DNA from: Zhengitettix transpicula
Taxonomy: Eukaryota > Arthropoda > Insecta > Orthoptera > Tetrigidae
NCBI GenBank assembly: GCA_037074705.1
Contig: JAYJMR010000014.1
Location: 1 to 64,000, forward strand
DNA length: 64,000 bases
Reading direction: 5' to 3'
Numbering within the stretch: the stretch's first letter is position 1; every line of letters starts with the position of its first letter. Below the pieces are notes generated by a model. The model was given only the letters and a program-made list of their open reading frames with translations. It had not been told where the DNA came from and ran no database searches. The translations under genes were made by a program, and so were the position numbers. Shown piece after piece: positions 27,318-38,114 of the stretch.

Positions 27318-29921
27318 ATGAACAATTCTTTAAATGCAAAGACGACTTTAAATATTGATGGAAGGTTATATAACTACTTTAACCTAAGTAACGCTGGTAA
27401 ATTCTTAGGAGTAAATTTAACCAAATTGCCTTGTTCACTCAAGGTATTGCTTGAAAATTTATTGCGCAACGAAGATGGAGTAAGCGTTAAATTAGATGAC
27501 ATAAAGATATTAGCAAATTGCGTCAAGAAACACATTAATCACGAAATTAGCTACAAGCCAGCAAGGGTTTTGATGCAGGATTTCACAGGAGTTCCTGCTG
27601 TCGTTGACTTAGCTTCAATGCGTAATTATGTGAAGAAAAACGGAAGTAACCCAAGCAAAATAAATCCATCTGTACCTGTTGATCTTGTGATTGATCACTC
27701 TGTTCAAGTAGATAGTTACGGAAGCACTTCTGCATTTGGTAAAAACGTTGCACTGGAAGTAAAAAGAAATTTGGAGAGATATCAATTCTTAAAATGGGGA
27801 GAGTCATCCTTCACAAATTTTAGAGTAGTGCCACCAGGTACTGGAATTTGCCACCAAGTGAATCTTGAATATTTAGCGCAAGTTGTATGTAACGATAGCG
27901 GAGTTCTATATCCAGATACCTTAGTCGGTACAGATAGTCACACTACTATGGTAAATGGTTTATCGGTTCTTGGTTGGGGTGTTGGTGGAATAGAAGCTGA
28001 GTCTGTGATGCTTGGTCAACCAATTAGTATGGTAATTCCAGAAGTAGTAGGATTTAAATTAATAGGAAGACTTTCAGAGGGAGTAACAGCAACTGATCTA
28101 GTGCTAACGATTACTAATATCCTGAGAACAAAAGGCGTTGTTGGCAGATTTGTGGAATTTTATGGTGATGGCTTAGATTGTTTATCTTTGGCAGATAGAG
28201 CAACCATAGCTAATATGGCTCCAGAGTATGGTGCAACTTGTGGATTCTTTCCAATTGATCAGAAGACACTAGATTATTTAAACTTAACCGGAAGGCCAAA
28301 AGAGTTGGTTAAATTGGTTGAAGTCTATGCAAAAGAACAAGGGCTGTGGCGTAGTAATGACGAATTGGCGTTCTTTGACACACTGGAGCTTGATTTATCG
28401 AGCGTAGAGCCAGTAATGGCCGGTCCAAAAAGACCGCAAGATAAGGTTTTTCTTTCGCAAGTGGCAGAATCTTTTTCTAAATCATTTCCAGTTAATGAGT
28501 CAGAGGAAAGCGATAAACTCCAAGATGGAAGTGTAGTTATTGCAGCAATAACAAGCTGCACTAATACTTCAAACCCAAGCGTAATGATTGCTGCTGGACT
28601 TGTAGCGCGTAATGCAGTAAACCTTGGATTAAAATCAAAGCCTTGGGTTAAAACTTCTCTTGCTCCAGGGTCACAAGTTGTAACAGAATATTTAGAAAAG
28701 TCAGGGTTACAGGAAGATCTAAATGCTTTGGGTTTTAATTTGGTTGGGTATGGCTGTACAACTTGTATTGGAAACTCCGGTCCGCTTAATGAAGATATAG
28801 AAAGTGATATTAAGGATAAAAACTTGACTGTTGCAGCAGTTTTATCCGGTAATCGTAACTTTGAAGGAAGAATCCATCCTTTAGTCAAAGCTAATTACTT
28901 GGCATCTCCGCCACTTGTTGTTGTGTATGCACTTGCAGGTACTGTACAAATTGACCTGACAAAAGATCCTATATGCAAAGATAAGAATGGAAGTGATGTT
29001 TATCTCAAAGATATATGGCCAACAAATAATGAAGTTGAGAGCTGTGTTAAAAATGTTGTGACGCGTGAAATGTTCATACAAAAGTATAAGGATGTTTTTT
29101 CTGGTGATGAGCATTGGCAAAAGATAAAGTGTGAGAAAAGTGAAATCTATGATTGGGACGCGAAAAGCACTTATATACAAAACCCTCCCTATTTTGATAA
29201 TTTATCGACTAAGAACAATAAAAGCAACATAGTTGATATAAAGAATGCGCAAATACTAGCGATGTTTGGCGATAGCGTCACTACCGACCACATTTCCCCT
29301 GCTGGAAATATTGCCTCAAATAGTCCTGCAGGCATATGTTTAAAAGGTCTTGGAGTTGAACCGCAAGATTTCAATTCATATGGATCTCGCCGCGGTAACC
29401 ACAACGTAATGATGCGTGGAACCTTTGCTAATATCAGAATAAGAAATAAAATGGTGAGCGCTGAGGGTGGCTATACAAAACATATTCCTTCTCAAGAAAC
29501 TATGTCAATTTTTGATGCAGCAATGCAATATAAAAGAGAAACTGTTCCATTAGTTGTCATTGCAGGAAAAGAATATGGTACAGGTTCAAGTAGGGATTGG
29601 GCAGCAAAGGGTACTGCATTACTGGGAATTAAAGCTGTGATTGCAGAAAGTTTTGAACGCATACATAGGTCCAATTTGGTCGGTATGGGTGTTCTTCCAC
29701 TTGCATTTCAGGATGGAGTAACGAGAAAGATATTTGATGGTAGTGAGATAGTGAGCATAAAAGGTGAAGTAGTACCAAATGGAAATCTAGAATGTATCAT
29801 TAAAAGAAAGGATGATTCAGAGCAATCTATTCAACTCAAGTGCTGTGTACAAACTGCAACTGAGGTTAAGTACTTGATGAGTGGTGGAGTGTTGAGCTAT
29901 ATACTTGCGCAGTCCTTTTGA
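27318..29921 (+). CDS. acnA: aconitate hydratase A
   Basis: The 867-residue TCA-cycle enzyme interconverts citrate and isocitrate using a [4Fe-4S] cluster. Cluster cysteines are in TSCTNTSNPS (about residue 414) and GCTTCIGNSG (about 479 and 482). The substrate-binding DSHTTMVNG, the SRDWAAKG loop with active-site Ser/Arg, and the GSRRGNH region are also intact. Length is close to the usual 870-900. It lies directly behind secB and has no other TCA genes beside it. Confidence 0.97.
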   Translation: MNNSLNAKTTLNIDGRLYNYFNLSNAGKFLGVNLTKLPCSLKVLLENLLRNEDGVSVKLDDIKILANCVKKHINHEISYKPARVLMQDFTGVPAVVDLASMRNYVKKNGSNPSKINPSVPVDLVIDHSVQVDSYGSTSAFGKNVALEVKRNLERYQFLKWGESSFTNFRVVPPGTGICHQVNLEYLAQVVCNDSGVLYPDTLVGTDSHTTMVNGLSVLGWGVGGIEAESVMLGQPISMVIPEVVGFKLIGRLSEGVTATDLVLTITNILRTKGVVGRFVEFYGDGLDCLSLADRATIANMAPEYGATCGFFPIDQKTLDYLNLTGRPKELVKLVEVYAKEQGLWRSNDELAFFDTLELDLSSVEPVMAGPKRPQDKVFLSQVAESFSKSFPVNESEESDKLQDGSVVIAAITSCTNTSNPSVMIAAGLVARNAVNLGLKSKPWVKTSLAPGSQVVTEYLEKSGLQEDLNALGFNLVGYGCTTCIGNSGPLNEDIESDIKDKNLTVAAVLSGNRNFEGRIHPLVKANYLASPPLVVVYALAGTVQIDLTKDPICKDKNGSDVYLKDIWPTNNEVESCVKNVVTREMFIQKYKDVFSGDEHWQKIKCEKSEIYDWDAKSTYIQNPPYFDNLSTKNNKSNIVDIKNAQILAMFGDSVTTDHISPAGNIASNSPAGICLKGLGVEPQDFNSYGSRRGNHNVMMRGTFANIRIRNKMVSAEGGYTKHIPSQETMSIFDAAMQYKRETVPLVVIAGKEYGTGSSRDWAAKGTALLGIKAVIAESFERIHRSNLVGMGVLPLAFQDGVTRKIFDGSEIVSIKGEVVPNGNLECIIKRKDDSEQSIQLKCCVQTATEVKYLMSGGVLSYILAQSF

Positions 29922-30048
29922 GCTATCACAGTCATTAACTAGGTTTTTTGAATCGATTCTGGCTCTTTATTTAAATAATAATTTATTCGATGCAAAGTTA
30001 TGATATAATCTTACCTTACATATGGTAAAGGGTGTTTTGTAGATAATT

Positions 30049-33000
30049 ATGATCAGTTCTATACAAGAACCTAACGCATTACGAAAACTATTGCAGGCAT
30101 TTTATCGTGCTGATGAAAAAAGTCACGTACGTTATCTTGTAGAAAAATCAGAACTTTCGGCTGATTCAAAAAACATAATTTACAATATTGCAAAACAAAT
30201 TGTCGAAAAGATTAGAGGTAGTAAATTAGGCATTATAGATTCTTTTATACAACAGTACTCACTTTCTAACGACGAAGGAGTAGCGCTAATGTGTCTTGCT
30301 GAATCATTGCTTAGAATACCAGACGATTACACAATAGATGAATTGATCAAAGATAAAATTGCCAACCAAGAATGGAATAAACACTTGGGGCATTCCTCTT
30401 CATTGTTTGTTAATGCTTCTACATGGAGTTTAATTATAGGAAGCAGTATATTAAGAAACAATGAAGAGGATTCAAAATTCTATCACATAATTTCCAGGTT
30501 ATTGAAAAATTTAGGAGAGCCAATAATCCGCAAAGCGGTGAAACAAGCAATATCCATTCTTGGCAAGCATTTTATTGTTGGAGAAACTATAGAAAAAGCA
30601 TTGGAAAGTGTGAAATCAGATGACTACAGTAAGTATTTATGCTCTTTTGATATGCTTGGTGAATCTGCTTGCACAGTTGAGGATGCGGAAGAGTATTTTA
30701 ATTTATACATGCATGCAATAAAAGCCATAGGTGAATCTGCTGACATAAATGATTGCTTTAAATCTCAAGGGGTTTCAATCAAATTGTCTTCACTGCACTC
30801 ACGTTATGAATTTAGCCAATTTGGTAATATAGCTGAAGAGCTGAGAGCTAAGTTGCTGGAACTGTGTCATGAAGCGAAGAAATATAACATTTCACTTTGT
30901 ATAGATGCAGAAGAATCAGAAAGACTTGAGATGTCATTAGTTTTATTTGAGCAATTGCGTCTTGATGATTCACTTTCTAAGTGGGAGGGGCTTGGCTTGG
31001 CTGTGCAAGCGTATCAAAAACGTGCTTTATCTGTTCTTGATTTTGTTGAAGATGTTGCCATTCGATCAAAGCATAAAATTATGGTGAGGCTTATAAAAGG
31101 AGCATATTGGGACTCAGAAATCAAGCGCACACAAGAATTAGGGTTAATTGGTTATCCGGTGTTTACTAGAAAAAGCCACACAGATGTATGCTACCTTGCC
31201 TGTGCGCAGAAACTTTTAAGCAAAGAGAATCACTTTTATCCATGTTTTGGAACTCATAATGCTTATACTTTTGCTACTATAATAGAGCTTGCCGATAAAA
31301 ATCATCCTGGATTTGAGTTTCAGTGCTTACATGGAATGGGTAAAAGTTTGTATGATTATGCAATTTCAGAACTTGCAACAAGCATCAATTGTCGTATATA
31401 TGCACCAATTGGTAAACATAGTGATTTATTGCCATACCTTATTAGGCGCCTTCTTGAAAATGGAGCTAATAGCTCGTTTGTCAATCAAGTAAATGATTCT
31501 GACGTTAAAATTGAAGAATTAGTCTCAGATCCATTAGAAAAAGTAAAAAGCTTAGAATATGAGCCTCATCCAAGCATTCCGTTGCCACGAGATATTTTTG
31601 GAGAGGAAAGAAAAAACTCCTTGGGAATGGATATTAGCGATTCAATTGCAGTTTCACAATTTGCAAATGATGTAAGGGAATTTAGTGAAAAGAAATGGCA
31701 AGTTGGCCCAATAATTGATGAAGAGTCGTTTCTTGACAGTGCGGAATTTACCGAAGTAGTGAATCCTGCACATTTGGAAAATGTAATTGGAGAAGTGTCA
31801 AGTGCAACAAGTGCTCAGGCTTTAAATGCTCTTGAAATAGCACATAGTGCTTTTACTAAGTGGCAGAATGTTTCAGCAGAAGAGCGCGCTAAATGCCTTG
31901 AAAAAGCTGCAGATTTGCTTGAGGAAAGGATGAAAGAGTTAATTTATATTCTGATTGTAGAAGCAGGAAAAATTTTATCCGATGCAATAGCAGAAGTAAG
32001 AGAGGCAATCGACTTTTTGCGCTATTATGCAATGATAGCAAAAAATGAACTGAATGACTGGAAAAAATTGCCAGGTCCAACAGGTGAAGATAACTTCATC
32101 TTTTTTGAAGGCAGAGGAGTTTTCTTATGCATATCACCGTGGAATTTTCCACTCGCTATCTTCATTGGACAGGTTTCAGCTGCACTTGCAGCAGGTAATG
32201 CAGTGCTGGCAAAACCGGCAGAGCAAACGCCGATTATTGCCTATGAAGCCGTTAAGATACTACACGAAGCTGGAATACCAAAAAATGTGCTACACCTTAT
32301 TCCAGGGGATGGTTGGTATTTAGGTAAAACATTAGTACCAGATAATAGAATTTCCGGTGTAGCTTTTACTGGTTCAACACAAACTGCTCAAATAATTAAT
32401 CGAATGCTTGCTAGTAGAGATGGTCCTATTGTGCCACTTATCGCTGAGACTGGTGGATTAAATGCTATGATTGTTGATAGTTCTGCTCTTTTAGAGCAGG
32501 TAACTAAGGATGTTTTAATTTCTGCATTTCGCAGTGGCGGTCAACGTTGTTCTGCTCTCAGAGTGCTATTTATTCAAGAAGATATAGCAGAAAAACAGAT
32601 AAAAATGATATGCAATGCAGCTCAAGAACTAAAGATAGGTGACCCAATACAACTGAGCACAGATATTGGTCCAATAATTGACAAAGCATCTATTGATATG
32701 CTCACTAAACATACGGAAAAAATATCAAGGGATGAAGATTCAAACCTTTTGTCCAAGGTACCCATGGATACAAATTCTTATAATGGTTATTTCTTTCCTC
32801 CGTACATTTATGAGATACAAAAAATTTCGCAATTAAAGCAAGAAGTGTTTGGGCCTATTTTACATATCATACGTTTTAATAAGTCGCAGTTAAATGAAGT
32901 TATAAGTGATATAAACAATACAGGATATGGACTTACGTTTTCTTTGCAAAGCCGTGTACAAAGTCAGATCGATTTAATAAGCAAGAAAATATCAGTTGGA

Positions 33001-33189
33001 AATGTATACATCAATCGCAATCAAATAGGTGCAGCAGTTGGAATACAACCATTTGGCGGTAGAGGACTGTCAGGTACCGGACCAAAAGCTGGTGGTCCTA
33101 ATTATCTGCAACGTTTTTCTATAGAAAAGGTTGTAAGTGTCAACACTACAGCATGTGGCGGTAACATTACACTTGCGTGTTTGGATTGA
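30049..33189 (+). CDS. putA: bifunctional proline dehydrogenase / P5C dehydrogenase
   Basis: The 1046-residue enzyme turns proline into glutamate in two steps. The FAD-binding TIM-barrel proline dehydrogenase (about residues 190-480) has SIKLSSLHSRYE, VRLIKGAYWDSEIKR and GTHNAYT. The aldehyde dehydrogenase half (about 530-1030) has ISPWNFPLAIFIGQ, FTGSTQTA, the Glu in LIAETGGLN and the catalytic Cys at residue 834 in GGQRCSALR. No N-terminal ribbon-helix-helix domain is present, so it is an enzyme without the repressor function. Proline is a likely major carbon source for Wolbachia. Confidence 0.97.
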   Translation: MISSIQEPNALRKLLQAFYRADEKSHVRYLVEKSELSADSKNIIYNIAKQIVEKIRGSKLGIIDSFIQQYSLSNDEGVALMCLAESLLRIPDDYTIDELIKDKIANQEWNKHLGHSSSLFVNASTWSLIIGSSILRNNEEDSKFYHIISRLLKNLGEPIIRKAVKQAISILGKHFIVGETIEKALESVKSDDYSKYLCSFDMLGESACTVEDAEEYFNLYMHAIKAIGESADINDCFKSQGVSIKLSSLHSRYEFSQFGNIAEELRAKLLELCHEAKKYNISLCIDAEESERLEMSLVLFEQLRLDDSLSKWEGLGLAVQAYQKRALSVLDFVEDVAIRSKHKIMVRLIKGAYWDSEIKRTQELGLIGYPVFTRKSHTDVCYLACAQKLLSKENHFYPCFGTHNAYTFATIIELADKNHPGFEFQCLHGMGKSLYDYAISELATSINCRIYAPIGKHSDLLPYLIRRLLENGANSSFVNQVNDSDVKIEELVSDPLEKVKSLEYEPHPSIPLPRDIFGEERKNSLGMDISDSIAVSQFANDVREFSEKKWQVGPIIDEESFLDSAEFTEVVNPAHLENVIGEVSSATSAQALNALEIAHSAFTKWQNVSAEERAKCLEKAADLLEERMKELIYILIVEAGKILSDAIAEVREAIDFLRYYAMIAKNELNDWKKLPGPTGEDNFIFFEGRGVFLCISPWNFPLAIFIGQVSAALAAGNAVLAKPAEQTPIIAYEAVKILHEAGIPKNVLHLIPGDGWYLGKTLVPDNRISGVAFTGSTQTAQIINRMLASRDGPIVPLIAETGGLNAMIVDSSALLEQVTKDVLISAFRSGGQRCSALRVLFIQEDIAEKQIKMICNAAQELKIGDPIQLSTDIGPIIDKASIDMLTKHTEKISRDEDSNLLSKVPMDTNSYNGYFFPPYIYEIQKISQLKQEVFGPILHIIRFNKSQLNEVISDINNTGYGLTFSLQSRVQSQIDLISKKISVGNVYINRNQIGAAVGIQPFGGRGLSGTGPKAGGPNYLQRFSIEKVVSVNTTACGGNITLACLD

Positions 33190-33355
33190 TTTGCAATTTC
33201 TAAATTGGAAGTCCGTGCAGTTGTGTATGCAGTACTAAAACCTAAAACTCATACACTGAAAGGATAGTTGTGATTCTAAGAAGGCTTCAAAGAAAGTCTT
33301 GTCTTTAATAAAAGAAAAAGGTTGCTATAATTCTGATAAAGGCACTATAAACAAA

Positions 33356-33997
33356 ATGAATGTAAAAAATATCTTATTAGCGTTTTTAGTACAATTTATA
33401 TTCGATTTGTCATTATTTGCAGCTGATCCTATTTTGCTTAATTGTATTGAAACTCCAGGGATTTATGATCTTGAAACAAGGCCGAAAAGCTTTAACTCTT
33501 CAAATAATTTAAGAAGAAAATCTGGCTCTCCAAATAATGCAGCAGGAGAATTAATAAATGTAGTGGGTAGAGTTACTGATGTAAATTGCTTACCGATACA
33601 AAATGCTGTGGTTTCTATATGGCACGCAGACTCACTTGGCATGAGCTATTATGATGAAAATGTGGAGCTTGATCCAAATTTTGCTGGATCAGGAAGATTT
33701 GTAGTAAATAACCTTGGCTATTATAATTTTATTACAATAGTACCAGGTAAAATTGGTGATAGGGCTCCACACATCAACTTTTTGGTCCAACATCCAGATT
33801 TTCCAGAATTCACAACACAAATGTTTTTTGCTGATCATAATTGCGATAACTGTGATGATCTTCTTCTTGGTAATCTTATTGAGAGTGGACTTGCAAGCCT
33901 TCTGATAGCACCATTTACTTATAACAATCAGGCCATGAAGACCTACACATTTAATATAACCCTAGGTGGGCATAACAAATTTTCTGATAAAAGATAA
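33356..33997 (+). CDS. secreted intradiol ring-cleavage dioxygenase-like protein
   Basis: With the ATG at 33356 the protein has 213 residues: a signal peptide (MNVKNILLAFLVQFIFDLSLFA) and a mature domain like protocatechuate 3,4-dioxygenase beta. The fold core GRVTDVNCLPIQNAVVSIWHADSLGMSY and the iron-ligand region around GYYNFITIVPG and APHINFLVQHPDF are visible, with the Tyr and His ligands in place. The natural substrate in an endosymbiont is unclear. Upstream in-frame codons from 33299 give a poor N-terminus. The leader is strikingly like that of the next gene, pepA. Confidence 0.8.
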   Translation: MNVKNILLAFLVQFIFDLSLFAADPILLNCIETPGIYDLETRPKSFNSSNNLRRKSGSPNNAAGELINVVGRVTDVNCLPIQNAVVSIWHADSLGMSYYDENVELDPNFAGSGRFVVNNLGYYNFITIVPGKIGDRAPHINFLVQHPDFPEFTTQMFFADHNCDNCDDLLLGNLIESGLASLLIAPFTYNNQAMKTYTFNITLGGHNKFSDKR

Positions 33998-34051
33998 AGC
34001 CCTTGCATATCAGGGGAGTTCATAGTAGTCTTAAGCGCTATTGTACTTAAA

Positions 34052-35590
34052 ATGTATATGAAAAATATCTTACTAATGTTTTTACTATGTTTTATGTGCA
34101 GCTTACAATTATTTGCAACGGAGATGTCAACGATGAAGATAACAATTTCTAAAGCTTTACCCGATTTTGAGACGCTAGTGGTAGGTTTGTTTGAGGGTGA
34201 TAAGCTCATAACTAATGTTCTACAAGATAAGCAAGCTATAGATAACATCAAGAAATTTAGTGGTTTTAATGGAGGTTTTGGTGAATTTTTCTCCGTTACT
34301 TCATCAGAGGGAAAAAATATTATAGTTGCTGGTCTTGGAATGAGAGATGAATGGGATGAAAGCAAAGGATTAAATATTGGTGGTAAAATATATTGTGAGC
34401 TAAGCAGATTAAGAATCAAGCGAGCAGCTATTTCAATCGAGGGCAGTACAGCAAATGTTGCATATGGAGCATTTCTGCGCAGTTTCAAGTTTAATAAGTA
34501 TAAAACTAAAAAGGATGAAAGAATTACAGAAGTAGAGGAAATTACATTATTAGTAAAAGATGAACAGTTAAGTAGCATTGAAAAATCATTTGAGCGTTTA
34601 AAACACGAAGGTGAAGGCATCTTTCTTGCACGTGCTTTTACCACTGAGCCACCTAACATCTTATATCCCGAATCCTATGCTAATCGTATAAAAGACGAAC
34701 TCACTAAACTTGGTCTTGAAGTTGAAGTGCTCGATAAAAAGCAGATGGAAGAGAAAAAAATGGGAGCCCTGCTTGGAGTAGCACAAGGAAGTAGTAAAGA
34801 GCCAAAGTTAGTGGTGATAAAATGGAATGGGGCTTCTCAAGAACAAAAACCAATAGCTTTTATAGGCAAGGGTATAACGTTTGACACTGGTGGAGTGTCA
34901 CTTAAACCCTCACGCGGTATGGAGTCAATGAAATATGACATGGCAGGTTCTGCTGCTGTAGTTGGAGTGATGCGTACTCTAGCTGGGCGAAAAGCAAAAG
35001 TAAATGCAGTTGGTATTGTTGCACTTGCAGAAAATGCAGTGGATGGTAACGCTCAAAGGCCGAGCGATGTGGTTACTTCAATGTCTGGACAAACAATAGA
35101 GGTATTAAACACCGATGCGGAAGGAAGGCTGATACTTGCAGATGCTTTGTGGTACACGCAAGACAGGTTTTCACCTAAGTTTATGGTTGATCTTGCAACT
35201 TTAACTGGTGCTATAGTGGTTGCACTGGGAAATAATGAATATGCTGGTCTTTTTTCAAATAACGATGAATTAGCAAATCATCTGATTGATGCAGGAAATG
35301 AAGTAAATGAAAAATTATGGCGCTTTCCTATGAATGAAACTTATAACAAAATTATTGATTCGCCGATTGCTGATGTGCAAAATATAGCTCCTGCAGGTTC
35401 TGGTGGAGATAGTATAATGGCTGCACAGTTTCTACAGCGTTTTGTAAACGACACTTGTTGGGCACATTTAGACATTGCAGGCACTGCTTGGCACGAAAAA
35501 GGCACTGATATTTCTCCAAGAGGGGCAGTAGGTTTCGGTGTAAGGTTGCTAAATAAGTTGGTTGAGAAATACTATGAGATTAATAATTAA
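34052..35590 (+). CDS. pepA: leucyl aminopeptidase (M17) with N-terminal signal-like leader
   Basis: The 512-residue protein has the M17 catalytic domain: FIGKGITFDTGGVSLKP with the metal-binding Lys and Asp, YDMAGSAAVVG, and the signature NTDAEGRLILADAL at about residue 353, followed by TLTGAIVVALG. The two-zinc site appears complete. Unusually, the N-terminus begins with 24 residues resembling a signal peptide (MYMKNILLMFLLCFMCSLQLFA). PepA is normally cytosolic. If translation begins at 34124 or 34133 the leader is lost and the protein becomes standard. Neither site has a clear ribosome sequence. Confidence 0.92.
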   Translation: MYMKNILLMFLLCFMCSLQLFATEMSTMKITISKALPDFETLVVGLFEGDKLITNVLQDKQAIDNIKKFSGFNGGFGEFFSVTSSEGKNIIVAGLGMRDEWDESKGLNIGGKIYCELSRLRIKRAAISIEGSTANVAYGAFLRSFKFNKYKTKKDERITEVEEITLLVKDEQLSSIEKSFERLKHEGEGIFLARAFTTEPPNILYPESYANRIKDELTKLGLEVEVLDKKQMEEKKMGALLGVAQGSSKEPKLVVIKWNGASQEQKPIAFIGKGITFDTGGVSLKPSRGMESMKYDMAGSAAVVGVMRTLAGRKAKVNAVGIVALAENAVDGNAQRPSDVVTSMSGQTIEVLNTDAEGRLILADALWYTQDRFSPKFMVDLATLTGAIVVALGNNEYAGLFSNNDELANHLIDAGNEVNEKLWRFPMNETYNKIIDSPIADVQNIAPAGSGGDSIMAAQFLQRFVNDTCWAHLDIAGTAWHEKGTDISPRGAVGFGVRLLNKLVEKYYEINN

Positions 35591-35793
35591 GGATCTTTGT
35601 ATTGAGTTTATAGCTTAATTTACGGCTACATGAATGTCTATTTATAAGACGTAGAAAATGATATCATCAAAGTAACTTACATTTTCTTTTTTGGGGATTC
35701 TAAAGTTACGTACTTGAGCAGCATCAAGAGAAAGTATTTTGTTCAAATGACGATTGTAATGATGGACTATTAAAACTTTAAAGCTATTTAGTA

Positions 35794-35821
35794 TTGACGG
35801 TATATACTTAAGTGTTAGAAT
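35794..35821 (+). promoter_or_regulatory. sigma-70 type promoter before the nuoG operon
   Basis: TTGACG (35794-35799) and TAGAAT (35816-35821) with a 16-bp spacer lie 26 bp upstream of the start at 35848, at the end of a 257-bp gap. This is a good match for this AT-rich genome and would drive the small protein, nuoG, nuoH and perhaps the following gene. Not experimentally known. Confidence 0.5.
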
Positions 35822-35847
35822 AAAATAGGAAGTTTTTAGAAGTTTAT

Positions 35848-36060
35848 ATGGCAGCAGGCGGAAAAGCGAAAACAGCTAGTAAAAATAACCCTACTCAGCG
35901 TAAGAAAGCAGAACAAAAAATGTATAAGGATAAATCGGTAAAGCCGGTTAGATATATAGACCGTGATTCACGTGTGAACTATATGTCTGCTCAATACGAT
36001 AACGGCAATCTAGTTGAAGATGAGGTAAGCGGCAATCCTATAAAGTGGGAAGCTGTATAG
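35848..36060 (+). CDS. small basic conserved hypothetical protein
   Basis: This 70-residue protein is Lys-rich in its first half (KAKTASKNNPTQRKKAEQKMYKDKSVKP) and ends with DEVSGNPIKWEAV. It has no membrane segment, signal or metal motif. A possible promoter precedes it and nuoG starts 5 bp after its stop, so it is the first gene of the nuo group. I do not recognise the family. It could be a small assembly or nucleic-acid-binding factor, but nothing in the sequence proves this. Confidence 0.7.
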   Translation: MAAGGKAKTASKNNPTQRKKAEQKMYKDKSVKPVRYIDRDSRVNYMSAQYDNGNLVEDEVSGNPIKWEAV

Positions 36061-36065
36061 TAGTT

Positions 36066-38114
36066 GTGGTTAAAGTTACTATTAATTCTAAGGAATGTGA
36101 AGTAGAGCATGGGCTCACTATAATTCAAGCTTGTGAAGTTGTGGGCGTTGAAGTTCCGCGGTTTTGTTATCATGAGCGTTTAGCAATTGCTGGTAACTGC
36201 AGAATGTGTTTGGTTGAAGTTGAGGGTGGCCCTCCAAAACCAGTAGCTTCTTGTGCAATGCCAGTTGCAGAGGGTATGGTTATTCACACGGATACTCCCA
36301 AGGTAAAAAAGGCGCGTGAAGGAGTGCTCGAATTTTTACTAATTAATCATCCACTTGATTGTCCAATTTGTGATCAAGGTGGTGAGTGCGATTTGCAAGA
36401 TATAACAATGGCTTATGGGAAAGGAATAAGCAGACTTGATGAGCATAAAAGAGCTGTGCCAAAAAAACATTTTGGTCCGCTGATTGAAACTGCAATGAAT
36501 AGATGCATTCATTGTACTCGATGTGTTAGATTTTTGTCCGATGTTGCAGGTACAAATGAACTTGGAGGAATTGGCAGGGGAGAAAATATAGAGATTAGTA
36601 CTTACATAAAAAGGCATATTAGCTCTGAATTATCTGGGAATATTATAGATCTCTGCCCGGTGGGAGCTTTAACTTCAAAGCCCTATTCTTTTACAGCGCG
36701 TTCATGGGAGCTATCACATTGTGAAACTATAGATGTGCTGGATGCTGTAGGAAGCAGTATTAGAGTTGATTATCGCGGTCCTGAAGTGATGAGAATATTG
36801 CCAAGGCTTAATGAAGAAGTGAACGAGGAATGGATATCAGACAAAACTCGCTTTGCTTACGATGGACTCAAAGTACAACGCCTCGATCGACCTTATATAA
36901 AAAAAGAGGGCAAATTAGTGCTAGCTGATTGGAGTGAGGCATTGACTTTTGCTGCAAAAAAACTAAAGGGCACGAAGCTAAACAAAATAGCTGCAATTGC
37001 AGGTGATTTAGCAGATTGTGAGTCTATGCTTCTGCTGAAGGAAGTGATGCATAAGCTTGGTTCAGTAAATCTAGACTGCAGACAGGATGGAGCAAAACTT
37101 ATACCAAGTAATCGTGGATCTTATGTGTTCAATACCACTATCGAGGGTATAGAGAATGCAGATTTGTGTCTGCTTATAAATACAAATCCCAAAGTAGAAG
37201 CACCAATTATTAATGCACGTATAAGAAAGAGATATTTACAAGGTAATTTCACTATTGCAAGTATTGGTCCTAATGTTGAATATTTATATAATGTTGAAAG
37301 ATTAGGTGATGGTCCAAACGTTCTAAAAGAAATAGAAGAGGGAAATCACAAATTCTGCGAGTTACTGAGTGCGGCTCAGAACCCTATGCTAATTATCGGT
37401 CAAGATGCATTAATAAGAGATGATTCTGAATCAGTTTTAGCTCTAGCTGGCAAAATTGCAGAAAAATTTAACATGACCAGAGATGACTGGAATGGCTTTA
37501 ACGTACTACATAAGGCTGCAGCAAGGGTTGGTGGACTCGATATTGGATTTGTTCCTAGCAAAGGTGGAAAAGACATTAATCAGATACTAAAGCAGGCAGA
37601 AAGTGGTGAGGTGGAAGTTGTTTATCTTCTTGGCGCAGATGAAATTGATACATCAAAATTAGAAAATACATTTGTAATTTATCAAGGACATCATGGTGAT
37701 AGGGGAGCGCATATAGCAGATGTCATTCTACCTGGAGCTGCATACACAGAAAAATATGCAACTTATGTAAATACTGAAGGGCGAGTACAGAGAACAAATT
37801 TAGCTGTTTTTCCTCCTGGTGAAGCAAAGGAAGATTGGTTGATTATAAAAAATTTATCCCAATATTTGGGTCTTTCCTTGCTATATGATAGTTTATTTGA
37901 TGTTAGGAAAAAATTAGACACTATTGGTCCACAGTTTAGAGATGCTGATCAAGTAGTAAAAAATAAATGGGTATCAATTGCCTGTAATGAGATCAAATTA
38001 AGTAATATCCCTTTCACTTTAAAAAAGTATGATTTTTATATGACAGACTCAATAAGTCGCGCTTCAAAAATAATAGCAGATTGTACTAAGGCTTTCCATG
38101 GATACGCTGATTAA
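36066..38114 (+). CDS. nuoG: NADH-quinone oxidoreductase subunit G
   Basis: The roughly 682-residue protein is the large iron-sulfur subunit in the peripheral arm of complex I. A [2Fe-2S] site lies in [19 protein letters not shown], a His-ligated 4Fe-4S site in [16 protein letters not shown], and two 4Fe-4S sites in [10 protein letters not shown] and [14 protein letters not shown]. The rest is a molybdopterin-oxidoreductase fold without the cofactor. I chose GTG 36066, just after the previous stop; an earlier in-frame GTG at 36045 overlaps that gene. It overlaps nuoH by 17 bp. Confidence 0.96.
   Translation: MVKVTINSKECEVEHGLTIIQACEVVGVEVPRFCYHERLAIAGNCRMCLVEVEGGPPKPVASCAMPVAEGMVIHTDTPKVKKAREGVLEFLLINHPLDCPICDQGGECDLQDITMAYGKGISRLDEHKRAVPKKHFGPLIETAMNRCIHCTRCVRFLSDVAGTNELGGIGRGENIEISTYIKRHISSELSGNIIDLCPVGALTSKPYSFTARSWELSHCETIDVLDAVGSSIRVDYRGPEVMRILPRLNEEVNEEWISDKTRFAYDGLKVQRLDRPYIKKEGKLVLADWSEALTFAAKKLKGTKLNKIAAIAGDLADCESMLLLKEVMHKLGSVNLDCRQDGAKLIPSNRGSYVFNTTIEGIENADLCLLINTNPKVEAPIINARIRKRYLQGNFTIASIGPNVEYLYNVERLGDGPNVLKEIEEGNHKFCELLSAAQNPMLIIGQDALIRDDSESVLALAGKIAEKFNMTRDDWNGFNVLHKAAARVGGLDIGFVPSKGGKDINQILKQAESGEVEVVYLLGADEIDTSKLENTFVIYQGHHGDRGAHIADVILPGAAYTEKYATYVNTEGRVQRTNLAVFPPGEAKEDWLIIKNLSQYLGLSLLYDSLFDVRKKLDTIGPQFRDADQVVKNKWVSIACNEIKLSNIPFTLKKYDFYMTDSISRASKIIADCTKAFHGYAD

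Noticed and set aside
36045..36065. Earlier GTG start for nuoG
   Set aside because: It would overlap the previous gene and adds residues absent from typical NuoG starts; GTG at 36066 fits better.
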